Of a stretch of DNA of 64,000 nt, positions 1 through 7,343 are shown piece by piece (the first letter of the stretch is position 1; the number at the start of each line of letters is the position of its first letter). Under the pieces are notes generated by a model. That model did not search any database. It saw nothing but the letters and a program-made list of their open reading frames with translations, and had not been told where the DNA came from. The DNA is from CAIQPV01 sp963719855. Lineage in GTDB: Bacteria; Pseudomonadota; Gammaproteobacteria; Burkholderiales; Gallionellaceae. The stretch lies in NCBI GenBank assembly GCA_963719855.1, contig CAVRDK010000003.1:124001-188000 (forward strand), read 5' to 3'. A program made the translations under genes and the position numbers.

Positions 1-1
1 T

Positions 2-217
2 GAGTCACCGTCGCGCATAACAGCTATAGAGGACGGTCTCATGGAGGCTGGACTGTTTCATCAAATGAAACACTATAAATCCACTGCAGCGACCAACGAA
101 CAATTGCTTCGGACGCACGAGGTAAGCTATATCAACTCAATTGAGCATGCCATTCCAGAGCAGGGATTGGTTAATTTGGACGGCGACACTGGCCATTATG
201 CTGAACGTGAACAGTGA
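2..217 (+). pseudogene. Histone deacetylase / acetoin utilization family fragment
   Basis: The frame starting at base 2 is open from the window edge and reads like the N-terminal part of a histone-deacetylase-superfamily protein (class II HDAC, acetylpolyamine amidohydrolase, AcuC type). Recognisable pieces are the PSRITAIEDGL segment, which corresponds to the HPERP-RL-AIE region of the family, then AATNEQLLRTHEVSYI and EGLVNLDGDT. These enzymes are zinc hydrolases that remove acetyl groups from lysine or polyamines, but the catalytic histidines and aspartates would lie downstream and are absent. Homology stops near base 190, where IS21-type end repeats begin, and the frame closes at 215-217. 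The gene was therefore interrupted by the insertion sequence; its 5' end lies outside the window. The family call rests on recognised sequence pattern only. Confidence 0.6.
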
Positions 218-690
218 TTCTGGGCGAACGTGAACGGTGATTCTGCTCGAACGTGAACACCTGAACGGCGTGTTGTGCTGGTGGTTGGTTTTTACTTCAA
301 GTGTTCATGTTGGGTCAAGTTTTTTTGGGTTTTCGCATGGTTTCTCCGGTTAATTTGATAGTGTGGGCGCGGTGGACGATGCGATCGAGAATCGCGTCCG
401 CAAGAGTGGGTTCGCCGATGACATCGTGCCATGCATTGGCCGGGATCTGGCTGGTGATGATTGTCGATTTGGTGGTGCGATCGTCGATGAGCTCTAGCAG
501 ATCCTGCCGCTCGGATTGAGTCAGCGTTGCCACCCCGAAGTCATCCAAAACAAGCAGTTCGAATTTGGCAATTTGCATCAGCCGTTTCCGGAAGCTGCCA
601 TCAGCGTGCGCCAGTTTCATTTCTTCCAACAGGCGCGATGTCCTGACATACAGCACTGACATTCCTTGTCTGCATGCGTACATGACTTAT
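195..690 (-). mobile_element. IS21-family element remnant (istB end)
   Basis: The repeated unit GAACGTGAACrGTGATTCTG occurs at about 203-260, the multiple-repeat terminus typical of IS21-family elements. Immediately inside it is the C-terminal half of istB on the minus strand. The other half of istB and all of istA are missing beyond about 690, so this is a dead end-fragment. The same repeats occur in the same orientation at 5768-5820 next to an istA start. The two fragments therefore represent the two opposite ends of the same kind of element, oriented head-to-tail around the restriction genes. Confidence 0.75.
315..683 (-). pseudogene. istB: IS21 transposition helper ATPase IstB, N-terminally truncated
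   Basis: The 122 residues match the central and C-terminal parts of IstB-like ATP-binding proteins, the AAA+ helper that loads the IS21 transposase on target DNA. Visible family signatures are the Walker B-like string LLVLDDFG, the following LLELIDDR segment and the sensor-type stretch DRIVHRAHTIKLTGETMR close to the C-terminus. The Walker A loop, expected about 60 residues further upstream, is absent because homology ends near 683-690. IstB proteins are normally about 240-260 residues, so roughly half remains. The copy cannot be functional. It lies inside the IS21 end described at 195-690. Confidence 0.85.
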
Positions 691-1033
691 CCGTAATTAG
701 CGGTTGATATCAACCACAAAATACGGTGACTCTAGCGCGCACCTGTAACACCATGCAGTTTTGTCCATCGAGGCTTGTCCGATACCTGCCCGTAGCGTGC
801 CCATAAGGAAATATTCAGTACGGTCTTCTGGATGGCTGGCTCACCTCTCGGTGAGGAGAAAAACTGGTAGTATGCAACCCGTCTCCTGGAAGACAAAAAC
901 TCAGGCAGTCTCAATAACTAGATAAACGCGATGAGTACCTCATACTGACGCAGTTGCCTGCCCATCACATTCCGGAACTACGTGGCTAGCCTGCTTGAGC
1001 AGCAAGGAATCCATATATCTGAGGGATTTTATA
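691..1033. other. Non-coding stretch upstream of the GHKL gene
   Basis: There is no convincing gene here. Two short symmetric elements are visible: a perfect 14-bp palindrome GGTTGATATCAACC at 702-715, and a hairpin CTCACC-tctc-GGTGAG at 840-855. The operon promoter for the genes at 1034-5741 must lie in this interval, but I could not pick out a convincing -35/-10 pair. The short reading frames on the minus strand (732-914, 940-1197) look like noise. Confidence 0.4.
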
Positions 1034-2659
1034 ATGAACGATTTAATTAATGAACCAGATGCTCCCAGGCTGATCTTCGGCCTCCGTGACACTGGGTACA
1101 ATGTTAAAACTGCGGCTGCGGACATTATCGACAACTCTATTGCTGCGAAAGCTGACAAGATTAATGTTGAAATCGTCCTGCGCGATGATGGACGCAAGCT
1201 GGTCTATTTTGGGGACAACGGAGAAGGCATGGATGCCGATGGCATTCATCGGGCGTTACGTTATGGTGCCCCAGAACGAGAAACTCCTGAAAGCCTCGGC
1301 AAGTTCGGTCTTGGTCTAAAGACCGCATCAAGTTCCGTCTGCCTCAAGTACACCATTATTTCCCGCAAAACACCTGATCAGGAATTGGCAAAACTTGCTT
1401 GGGACCTTGATCATGTCGCTCAAAAAGAGAAGTGGGAAATGCTTCGCGAGCCGATCACCGCAGACGAGCGCGAGATGTTCGATGAATTGTGCGGCGGCAA
1501 GGGGACGCTTGTTATCTGGGAGAAATGCGACAGGATTCTTACCAAGGATTATGAGCCCGGCAGTACTCAGGAAAAGAATGCCATCAACAGGCTCGCTGAA
1601 AGTCTGGCCAAACATCTTTCGCTTGTCTTTCATCGCTTCCTCGACAAGACTGATAATCGTGAGCGCGATATAGATATACTCATCAACCAAAGCCCTGTGG
1701 TGCCATGGAACCCGTTTTACCCAGCACGCTCAGAACAAGTTCTGGCAGAGGCCAAGCAAACGCTCGAAGTGGAACTTCCTGACGGCTCGGTGGAAATTGC
1801 AAAAATCCGGGCATGGATCCTGCCTCATCGGAATGACATGACCAAGGACGAGGAAAGGACCTATGCGCGTATCGCTAACCGGGCGCAGGGATTTTACGTC
1901 TACCGAGAAGGTCGCCTGATCCAAGATGGCGGCTGGATGGAAGTTTTTGGAGTCCCGGAGCCTCACTTCTCGCTGTTGCGCATCGAATTCGACTTCGGGC
2001 ATCAACTGGATGACGCCTTCCGAATAGATGTGAAGAAGTCTCGCATTCTCTTTCATCCGGAACTCGCAGAGGGGCTGCATGAACTGCTTCAGCCTGTATA
2101 CCGTGAGGCAGGTCACCGTTATCGTAGAAAGAACCGTGAGCACGGAAATACTCAGTCAATCGATCACACTAGCGCAAACAAAAACATTGCAGACACAGGA
2201 AATGCCGATAAGCCACAGGTGAATTCAGTCGATCAGAAGACGCAGTCCGCAGAAGTCTCGAATAATATGGGCCCCAAGATCAGGCTCAAGGTGTCGATCC
2301 AAAGCTATGTGAGCGCCGAAACAGTCTATGTCGAGGCCAAAGACGACATTACTTCCGGCGAGCTTTGGCAGCCCGCGCTTCGAAGCTCCGGCGATAGCGG
2401 GCATGTACCGGCGGTCTTGCTGAATAAACACCATGACTTTTACCAGAAGATTTACAAGCGTGCCGCAGCCAACGGCTATGCAGTCGAAGGGATGGATCTG
2501 CTCTTGTGGGCGTTCGCAGTTGCGGAGCAGAACAACACAAACGCTGAGTTGGAACCGATTTTCGAAGATATCCGTAGTGAAATCTCGAATAACCTACGTA
2601 AACTCCTGCGCAACGTTCCTGATCCGGAACCAAGTGAACTAATACCCGAAGACGACTGA
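1034..2659 (+). CDS. GHKL (Hsp90/MutL-type) ATPase, defence operon gene 1
   Basis: This protein of about 541 residues carries the Bergerat ATP-binding fold near its N-terminus. The N box is seen in ADIIDNSIAAKA (about residues 25-37), the G1 box in GDNGEGMD and the G2 box in GKFGLGLKTAS. This is the ATP site shared by Hsp90, MutL, gyrase B and histidine kinases. The rest has no family I can name. A longer frame begins with TTG at 995, but ATG 1034 follows a GAGGG ribosome site and starts directly before the conserved region, so I prefer it. It is first in a four-gene operon: the HNH gene starts one base after its stop. In such operons the ATPase probably senses or clamps DNA and licenses the nuclease and helicase; that role is inference. 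Confidence 0.8.
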   Translation: MNDLINEPDAPRLIFGLRDTGYNVKTAAADIIDNSIAAKADKINVEIVLRDDGRKLVYFGDNGEGMDADGIHRALRYGAPERETPESLGKFGLGLKTASSSVCLKYTIISRKTPDQELAKLAWDLDHVAQKEKWEMLREPITADEREMFDELCGGKGTLVIWEKCDRILTKDYEPGSTQEKNAINRLAESLAKHLSLVFHRFLDKTDNRERDIDILINQSPVVPWNPFYPARSEQVLAEAKQTLEVELPDGSVEIAKIRAWILPHRNDMTKDEERTYARIANRAQGFYVYREGRLIQDGGWMEVFGVPEPHFSLLRIEFDFGHQLDDAFRIDVKKSRILFHPELAEGLHELLQPVYREAGHRYRRKNREHGNTQSIDHTSANKNIADTGNADKPQVNSVDQKTQSAEVSNNMGPKIRLKVSIQSYVSAETVYVEAKDDITSGELWQPALRSSGDSGHVPAVLLNKHHDFYQKIYKRAAANGYAVEGMDLLLWAFAVAEQNNTNAELEPIFEDIRSEISNNLRKLLRNVPDPEPSELIPEDD

Positions 2660-2660
2660 G

Positions 2661-3485
2661 ATGATCGTAGGCAAGAAAGCCCTGATTCTGAGGGAACTCA
2701 AAGAGGGAACTGGTGCGGCAATAGCCGCAGCAGTTGACCAGAGTGGCCTGCGGTCTGGTCTGCGAATCTGGTTTGGCGATCTGGATGAAAAGCACGGCCC
2801 TGTAGCCGACCTTCGACCATACGGACTCAAGGGCTACCGTATCGAACTGACTTTCGGCAGCTTTTCCGGTGATATTCTCGAACAGATTCGGAATGCATCA
2901 CCGGAGGATATCCAACTGGCACGAGCGCTAGTAGCGTCGATCCGGACTGACGTCGAGATCGATGTTCCCGGGCAAACCCTTCCCGAATGGAGCGTCACGA
3001 ATGGCGCATTCCGCATGACGGCAAAGATCCGCGATCAGGATGATCCACATGAGGATGTCGCGGTGATTGCTACCTGCCGTGATGTGGTCGTTCCAATGAT
3101 GGCAGCCATGGCCGAACTCATTGGATACGACGTCATCGAGGAGCCGATGCATGACGACGTCCCGGCCTTCGAAGGTGCCATCCTACCTTCAGTCGTAAAG
3201 CGGCGAGAACGGAACCCGAGAAACCGGCTTCTGTGCATACGCATCCATGGCGAGAAGTGCATTGCTTGCAACCTAGAGCCGAGGCTTAACTATGGAGAGG
3301 CTGGTTTGATCATCGAGGTTCACCACCTGGAGCCTGTGGCATTGCTCTCGAAGCCCCGCCCCTACGATCCTCGCACTGATTTGGTTCCGCTATGCCCGAA
3401 CTGCCACCGCGCAGTCCACACAAGGCGACCGGTACCGATAAGCATTGAGCAATTAAAGGGGCTTATGGAGTCCTGCCGTGGCTAA
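2661..3485 (+). CDS. HNH endonuclease, defence operon gene 2
   Basis: The 274-residue protein has an unrecognised N-terminal part (about 1-190) and a clear C-terminal HNH nuclease. Cys200-x2-Cys203 forms the first zinc knuckle. EVHHLEP (His221/His222) provides the general-base histidine, and CPNCHRAVH (Cys245, Cys248, His249, His253) closes the second knuckle and the metal site. The HNH type cuts double-stranded DNA using a beta-beta-alpha metal finger, and zinc knuckles of this layout resemble the McrA/HNH nucleases of restriction systems. The ATG lies one base after the upstream stop, and the 3' end overlaps the SNF2 gene by 8 bp, so the four proteins are probably translated in coupled fashion. 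I infer it is the DNA-cutting subunit. Confidence 0.85.
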   Translation: MIVGKKALILRELKEGTGAAIAAAVDQSGLRSGLRIWFGDLDEKHGPVADLRPYGLKGYRIELTFGSFSGDILEQIRNASPEDIQLARALVASIRTDVEIDVPGQTLPEWSVTNGAFRMTAKIRDQDDPHEDVAVIATCRDVVVPMMAAMAELIGYDVIEEPMHDDVPAFEGAILPSVVKRRERNPRNRLLCIRIHGEKCIACNLEPRLNYGEAGLIIEVHHLEPVALLSKPRPYDPRTDLVPLCPNCHRAVHTRRPVPISIEQLKGLMESCRG

Positions 3486-5295
3486 CCTTTCAGAACTGCC
3501 AGAGACCTTCGAGGCACTGCGTGCAAGCCCTCCAAAGGGATTCACGCTTTCTGAACGCATCATTGACCCCATCATTGTCATCGACAAGGTTTCGCGGCGC
3601 ATCGTGGCACGTCTTGCAGGTGTTCATATGCAGCGGGGAACCAAGAGCATCTATCGCGCCCCGGATAATCGCCATGCCTGGGTAGTGGATGGAACCACGA
3701 TTCGCCCTCTTCCGCGTGACTCAACCCATATCTTCATCAAGATGTTGCGCGGCTCTGCCCCGGACAATCTGCCCTACAGCGAAGCAATTCGGTTGATGCG
3801 TGATGCGGATGCGCTCATGCGCGCAGAGCCTGACGAAACGTTCCTCAAGGCTGGTCAGGTCGCGGCCGAGGACCTTGAGGGTGAGATTGCCATTCCTGGC
3901 TTGACCGCGACCCTTTTCCCCTATCAGGCGCGTGGTGTCCGCTGGATGTGGGAGACAATTAGCCATACAGGCGGGCTGATCCTTGCTGACGAAATGGGGT
4001 TGGGCAAAACCATCCAGATCATTGCACTGTTGCTGATTGAACCCCAAAAGATTGACACCCCAGCGCTGATCGTTTGCCCAACTAGTCTGATTGCCAACTG
4101 GGTGAGAGAATTTACGCGCTTTGCTCCCGGCATGACCGTGATGGTGCATCGCGGTCCAAACAGAGCCGGAGTTTATCGTGAGCTTCAAAGGACAAGTGTA
4201 GTGATTACCACTTATGACACAATGGTAAATGACATCTCTATCTTCTCCTCTTTCGAATGGTCTTGGGTAATCTGCGACGAGGCACAGGCGATCAAGAACC
4301 CAGACTCAAACCGTAGACAAGCCATCGTGACCATTCCGCGACGGCGCACGATCCCCATGACCGGGACTCCCGTGGAAAACAGCCTTCTGGATCTGTGGTC
4401 TCTGGCTGATTTTGCAATTTCAGGCCTACTCGGCTCGCGCCACGAGTTCGAAGCGTCATATCCAGACAACCTCGAGTCGGCAAAGGTTATCGGACGATTG
4501 ACAGATCCTATAATCCTAAAACGCAGGGTTGCTGACGTCGCCGGTGATCTGCCCGAACGGATCGACATCGATGTACCTCTCGAACTGGATGATCAGCTTG
4601 CGGATTACTACCTGCGGGTCCGAGAGACAACTATGGCCAAGTATCCTGTCGCAGGTGCATTGGTAGCCACGCTCCAGCTGCAACTTGTTTGTGCCCATCC
4701 ATGGCTGCGTCGTAAAGACGACATAGATCCATACGCTGAGAATGCGGAAGTTGAACGAACCGATTTCCCCCTGTTGACCCCGAAAATGGAACGGGCAGTA
4801 GCGCTCATCCGCGAAGCATTTTTCAACCGAAAAAAAGTCATCGTCTTCGCGCTCTTCAACAGGATCGGCGATCTGCTCAGGGAGGCATTCTCAGACTTTC
4901 CCGACGCATATTGGCGCGCAATCAATGGCTCGACCCCGCAGGAAGAACGCCAGCCGATCATCGACGATTTTTCAGCCCATGACGGCCCAGGATGTTTGGT
5001 TCTGAATCCTAAAGCCGTCGGAGCTGGGGTAAACATAACCGCAGCAACAGTGGTGATCCATTTCACGCCGGTCTGGAATCCGGCACTGGAAGCGCAAGCG
5101 AGCGCAAGGGCGCACCGTCGTGGCCAGACACAACCCGTCACGGTCTATCGTCTTTTCTATAAGGACACGGTGGAAGAGGTAATGATCGATCGCTCCCTGT
5201 GGAAAAGCGAACTGGCCAATGAAAGCACCCCAGTCTCGTCTAGGGATGCAACCGACCTTAAGCGTGCACTCGAAATTGTACCGAGGAAAATATGA
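3478..5295 (+). CDS. SNF2-family DEAD/DEAH helicase-translocase, defence operon gene 3
   Basis: This 605-residue protein is a superfamily 2 ATPase of the SNF2/Rad54 type. Motif I is DEMGLGKT (residues 171-178), motif II is DEAQ (267-270), and motif III is the MTGTP segment. The C-terminal RecA domain contains LVLNPKAVGAGVNITAA and ends with the SNF2 motif VI block SARAHRRGQTQPVTVYRL. Such enzymes translocate on double-stranded DNA without unwinding it. The start is a GTG at 3478 that overlaps the end of the HNH gene by 8 bp, and the stop shares ATGA with the next gene. By analogy with NgoAVII/CglI-type systems, where a helicase-like ATPase partners a nuclease carrying an EcoRII-N-like domain, I infer that it drives ATP-dependent restriction. 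Confidence 0.9.
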   Translation: MANLSELPETFEALRASPPKGFTLSERIIDPIIVIDKVSRRIVARLAGVHMQRGTKSIYRAPDNRHAWVVDGTTIRPLPRDSTHIFIKMLRGSAPDNLPYSEAIRLMRDADALMRAEPDETFLKAGQVAAEDLEGEIAIPGLTATLFPYQARGVRWMWETISHTGGLILADEMGLGKTIQIIALLLIEPQKIDTPALIVCPTSLIANWVREFTRFAPGMTVMVHRGPNRAGVYRELQRTSVVITTYDTMVNDISIFSSFEWSWVICDEAQAIKNPDSNRRQAIVTIPRRRTIPMTGTPVENSLLDLWSLADFAISGLLGSRHEFEASYPDNLESAKVIGRLTDPIILKRRVADVAGDLPERIDIDVPLELDDQLADYYLRVRETTMAKYPVAGALVATLQLQLVCAHPWLRRKDDIDPYAENAEVERTDFPLLTPKMERAVALIREAFFNRKKVIVFALFNRIGDLLREAFSDFPDAYWRAINGSTPQEERQPIIDDFSAHDGPGCLVLNPKAVGAGVNITAATVVIHFTPVWNPALEAQASARAHRRGQTQPVTVYRLFYKDTVEEVMIDRSLWKSELANESTPVSSRDATDLKRALEIVPRKI

Positions 5296-5741
5296 CGAAG
5301 AAGACCTTCAGCAAGAAACTAAGCGCAAACGATGTCGGCACAACCGGAACCCACCAGGGCGGAATACTTATCCCCAAAACCGAAGCTGAGCTGCTTGCCT
5401 TTCTCCCTCCCCTCGACCCCGCAATCAAGAACCCTGATGCGTGGATTGAATGCACCGATGAGAATGGGGCTATGAGACGTTTCCGGTTCGTGTACTACAA
5501 CAACAAGCTGCATGACTTAAATGGCACCAGAAACGAATACCGCATCACGTACATGACCAAATACTTCCGCGAAATGGGCGCCCGAGAAGGTGATACTTTA
5601 GAAATTTCCAGAGATGAAGGCAAGCCCCGCTACAACATACGGGTAGCTCGCCAGCGCGCAGAAGCCAGCGAGCAGACAGGAGAAGGTGCGTCGCAACGGA
5701 TCCGCATTCGGATCACTTCAGGATGGCACAGGGTTCATTGA
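5292..5741 (+). CDS. Stand-alone EcoRII-N (B3-like) DNA-binding protein, defence operon gene 4
   Basis: The 149 residues resemble the N-terminal effector-binding domain of EcoRII. The diagnostic start FSKKLSANDVGTTGTHQGGI parallels EcoRII KRLSANDTGATGGHQ, and the core RFRFVYYNNKLHDLNGTRNEYRIT parallels the YYN...GTRNEKRIT segment. In EcoRII this B3-like fold reads CCWGG. There is no catalytic domain, so here the reader is a separate subunit. The ATG overlaps the SNF2 stop by four bases (ATGA). The reading frame ends about 30 bp before IS21-type repeats, but its last residues (IRIRITSGW) look like the usual end of the domain, so I think it is complete. The match with the Dcm-like methyltransferase at 7344, whose family modifies CCWGG, suggests a shared target sequence. 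Confidence 0.85.
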   Translation: MTKKTFSKKLSANDVGTTGTHQGGILIPKTEAELLAFLPPLDPAIKNPDAWIECTDENGAMRRFRFVYYNNKLHDLNGTRNEYRITYMTKYFREMGAREGDTLEISRDEGKPRYNIRVARQRAEASEQTGEGASQRIRIRITSGWHRVH

Positions 5742-5767
5742 TGTGATTAATTGCATATTATGGGGCA

Positions 5768-6130
5768 TCGTGAACACCTATTCTGGGCGAACGTGAACAG
5801 TGATTCTGACGGAACGTGAACACTTTTGCCTATTCACCAGAATAGGTGCTCACGATGCCAGACTCACTGTTCACGATGGCAGAACGTAGCGTGATTTGTG
5901 CTGGAACTTAACCTGTAAATGCTGGAGCATCCCTTAGTTTTGAGGGGGGTGTTATGCAAGCAGTAAGGAGTTCCATGCGCAAGATCAAAGATGAGCTTCG
6001 TCTCAAATACGAAGCCAACTTGATTTGTCGGCAAATAGCCGCCAGCTTGAAGATATCAGTCGGTGTTATTTCCAAATACACCAAGGCTGCTGAAGAGGCT
6101 GGTTTGTCATGGCCGCTGCCAGTTGGAAGC
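5768..6130 (+). mobile_element. IS21-family element remnant (istA end)
   Basis: Repeats GAACGTGAACAsTGATTCTG at about 5787-5822 match those at 203-260. They are accompanied by an inverted pair: 5768-5786 and 5837-5855 match at 18 of 19 positions (core CACCTATTCTGG / CCAGAATAGGTG). The start of an istA gene follows at 5975 and breaks off near 6125. It is the left tip of an IS21 element, truncated on the inside. The intact middle of the element is nowhere in the window. Confidence 0.7.
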
Positions 6131-6181
6131 GCGCCTGTTGCAGCCATGTTATCCCCCTTCAATAACAAATTTGCTGGTTAG
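5975..6181 (+). pseudogene. istA: IS21 transposase IstA, N-terminal fragment
   Basis: The ATG at 5975 follows an AAGGAG ribosome site. The first 50 residues (MRKIKDELRLKYEANL, then RQIAASLKISVGVISKYTK and AGLSWPLP) match the N-terminal helix-turn-helix of IstA-type transposases. The family is about 400-500 residues with a DDE catalytic core, none of which is present. Homology ends near 6125, and the reading frame runs on for about 18 unrelated residues. The fragment sits between the restriction operon and the small regulator at 6265, so the insertion or its later deletion may have separated the restriction genes from their methyltransferase. Confidence 0.8.
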
Positions 6182-6226
6182 TTAACATTGCATTTGAACT
6201 TGCCTTGCCACTACCCAGCGGGCGCA

Positions 6227-6242
6227 ATACTCACTGAGTATA
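6227..6242. promoter_or_regulatory. Palindromic operator upstream of HTH gene
   Basis: The sequence ATACTCA-C-TGAGTAT is a perfect inverted repeat with 7-bp arms around one central base, 22 bp before the start codon of the small HTH gene at 6265. The same motif recurs, longer, just after that gene. Two copies flanking a small DNA-binding protein are typical of autoregulation, in the style of restriction controller proteins. Confidence 0.6.
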
Positions 6243-6264
6243 ATTTTTTGGAGTAAATATCAAC

Positions 6265-6474
6265 ATGACAACGCAATCCCAGCAGGACTTTTTGCGCGAT
6301 GCGATGCAACGCCTAGACATGACACGACAGGAATTCGCTGATCGTATCGGAGCCAAGAAACGCGCTCTTGATAATTGGTTACTCCCCTCAAACTCCAAGG
6401 GGTTTCGTCCGATGTCTGATACGGCATGGGCGCTCGTCCGGGAAATTCTTCCAGAGAAAAAATTAAAGGTTTGA
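6265..6474 (+). CDS. Small helix-turn-helix regulator
   Basis: This 69-residue protein has the layout of a short Cro/XRE-like DNA-binding protein: LDMTRQEFADRIGAKKRALDNWLLP forms the predicted helix-turn-helix (about residues 17-41), and the rest is a short C-terminal helix. No enzymatic part is present. The ATG follows a TTGGAG ribosome site. Palindromes with the core TACTCA-C-TGAGTA lie directly before (6227-6242) and directly after (6475-6495) the gene, which strongly suggests that it binds them and controls itself and the genes at 6532-7040, and perhaps the methyltransferase downstream. Whether it acts as activator or repressor cannot be told. Confidence 0.7.
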   Translation: MTTQSQQDFLRDAMQRLDMTRQEFADRIGAKKRALDNWLLPSNSKGFRPMSDTAWALVREILPEKKLKV

Positions 6475-6495
6475 TATATACTCACTGAGTATATA
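6475..6495. promoter_or_regulatory. Long palindromic operator before the 6532 gene
   Basis: A perfect inverted repeat with 10-bp arms (TATATACTCA and its complement) around a central C. A further half-like copy, TATACTCAGTA, follows at about 6492-6502. It shares the core TACTCA-C-TGAGTA with the site at 6227-6242 and lies 37 bp before the ATG at 6532, where a promoter would be. I read it as a stronger binding site of the 69-residue regulator. Confidence 0.6.
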
Positions 6496-6531
6496 CTCAG
6501 TACTGTTGAATCGAACAAAAGGAGCAATAAA

Positions 6532-6867
6532 ATGATTGTGACCACCCCAACACTTGATGAATCCATCGAACGCATGAAGCAGGAAATTCTTGAGGACATC
6601 AAAACCGGACGAATACCGGCGGATTGCCCCTCGTTTTCAGCCCTTCACGATTACGTGGACGCCAATTGCTACGGAGGCTTCTGTGAGGATGATGCGCTGC
6701 AAGCCTTAATAGAACACTTTGGCGGGCGTGATGAAGATGAAGGCATGCCTGATGATCTGATGGACTACCTGAATGACGCTCAAAATTCGATTGACCTCTG
6801 GCTTAAAAATAATGGAGTAGCTCAATTTATGTCAGAGGAGGCGAAATCATGCAAAAAGGCGATATAG
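6532..6867 (+). CDS. Hypothetical acidic protein
   Basis: I do not recognise this 111-residue protein. It is acidic (EDDALQALIEHFGGRDEDEGMPDD) with predicted helices and no signal peptide. The ATG follows an AAAGGAGC ribosome site. Its last residues overlap the start of the next small gene by 19 bp, so the two are probably cotranscribed from the promoter that contains the palindrome at 6475-6495. Short acidic proteins of this kind are common on integrative elements and plasmids. An anti-restriction or regulatory role is possible but unsupported. Confidence 0.6.
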   Translation: MIVTTPTLDESIERMKQEILEDIKTGRIPADCPSFSALHDYVDANCYGGFCEDDALQALIEHFGGRDEDEGMPDDLMDYLNDAQNSIDLWLKNNGVAQFMSEEAKSCKKAI

Positions 6868-7040
6868 TAAAATTTAAAGAAATAACAGACCCCGGTGATG
6901 CAGAATGCAGAATGGTTCTTTTGGAGAATCCGGATGGAGGTAGGGTTTTAGTCCGGCATCTTGTAGATATGAAACTACAGCCAACATCCATTTATTTAAC
7001 AAAGGATTTGCAATTGTGCTCATTACACGGGGAAGAATAA
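6849..7040 (+). CDS. Hypothetical small protein (SH3-like barrel candidate)
   Basis: The 63 residues start MQKGDIVKFKEITDPGDAE and continue with VLLENPDGGRVLVRHL, an alternation of short strands reminiscent of small beta-barrels of the KOW/SH3 kind that begin 'kGD.V'. The ATG follows GAGGCGAAATC, which contains a usable ribosome site, and overlaps the upstream gene by 19 bp. I do not recognise a named family. It is probably translated together with the 6532 gene under the same regulator. Confidence 0.5.
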   Translation: MQKGDIVKFKEITDPGDAECRMVLLENPDGGRVLVRHLVDMKLQPTSIYLTKDLQLCSLHGEE

Positions 7041-7343
7041 TGCAAATCTAAAAGTTCAATATATCTGGGGTTGGCGGTGGTACTGATGTCGGCTGGACGA
7101 ACTGAAGCAACATCATCGGTGGCGGAGCTTGGCGAGATATTGACAGTTCCAGTGCGTACGATTCCGCCTGCAGAATGCGTTGCATGATTTTCTGCAACAT
7201 GAGATGAAGATGTTATAACATTTTTCATTTCCGCTATCTGGGAATTAACTTGGTATCATTCTGATTTTTATTGTTAATCGCATTCCTACGACGATGATAC
7301 ACCTTGAGAATAATTGCGTAAGTCTGCCAAGCATCTGGGTCAA

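Noticed and set aside
2..6130. Composite IS21 transposon carrying the restriction operon
   Set aside because: Each IS21 piece is only one end with a truncated gene, and their directions do not give a functional pair of outer ends.
6992..7228. 78-residue minus-strand frame between the 6849 gene and dcm
   Set aside because: No ribosome site, low-complexity Ser/Thr content and overlap with the 3' end of the 6849 gene.
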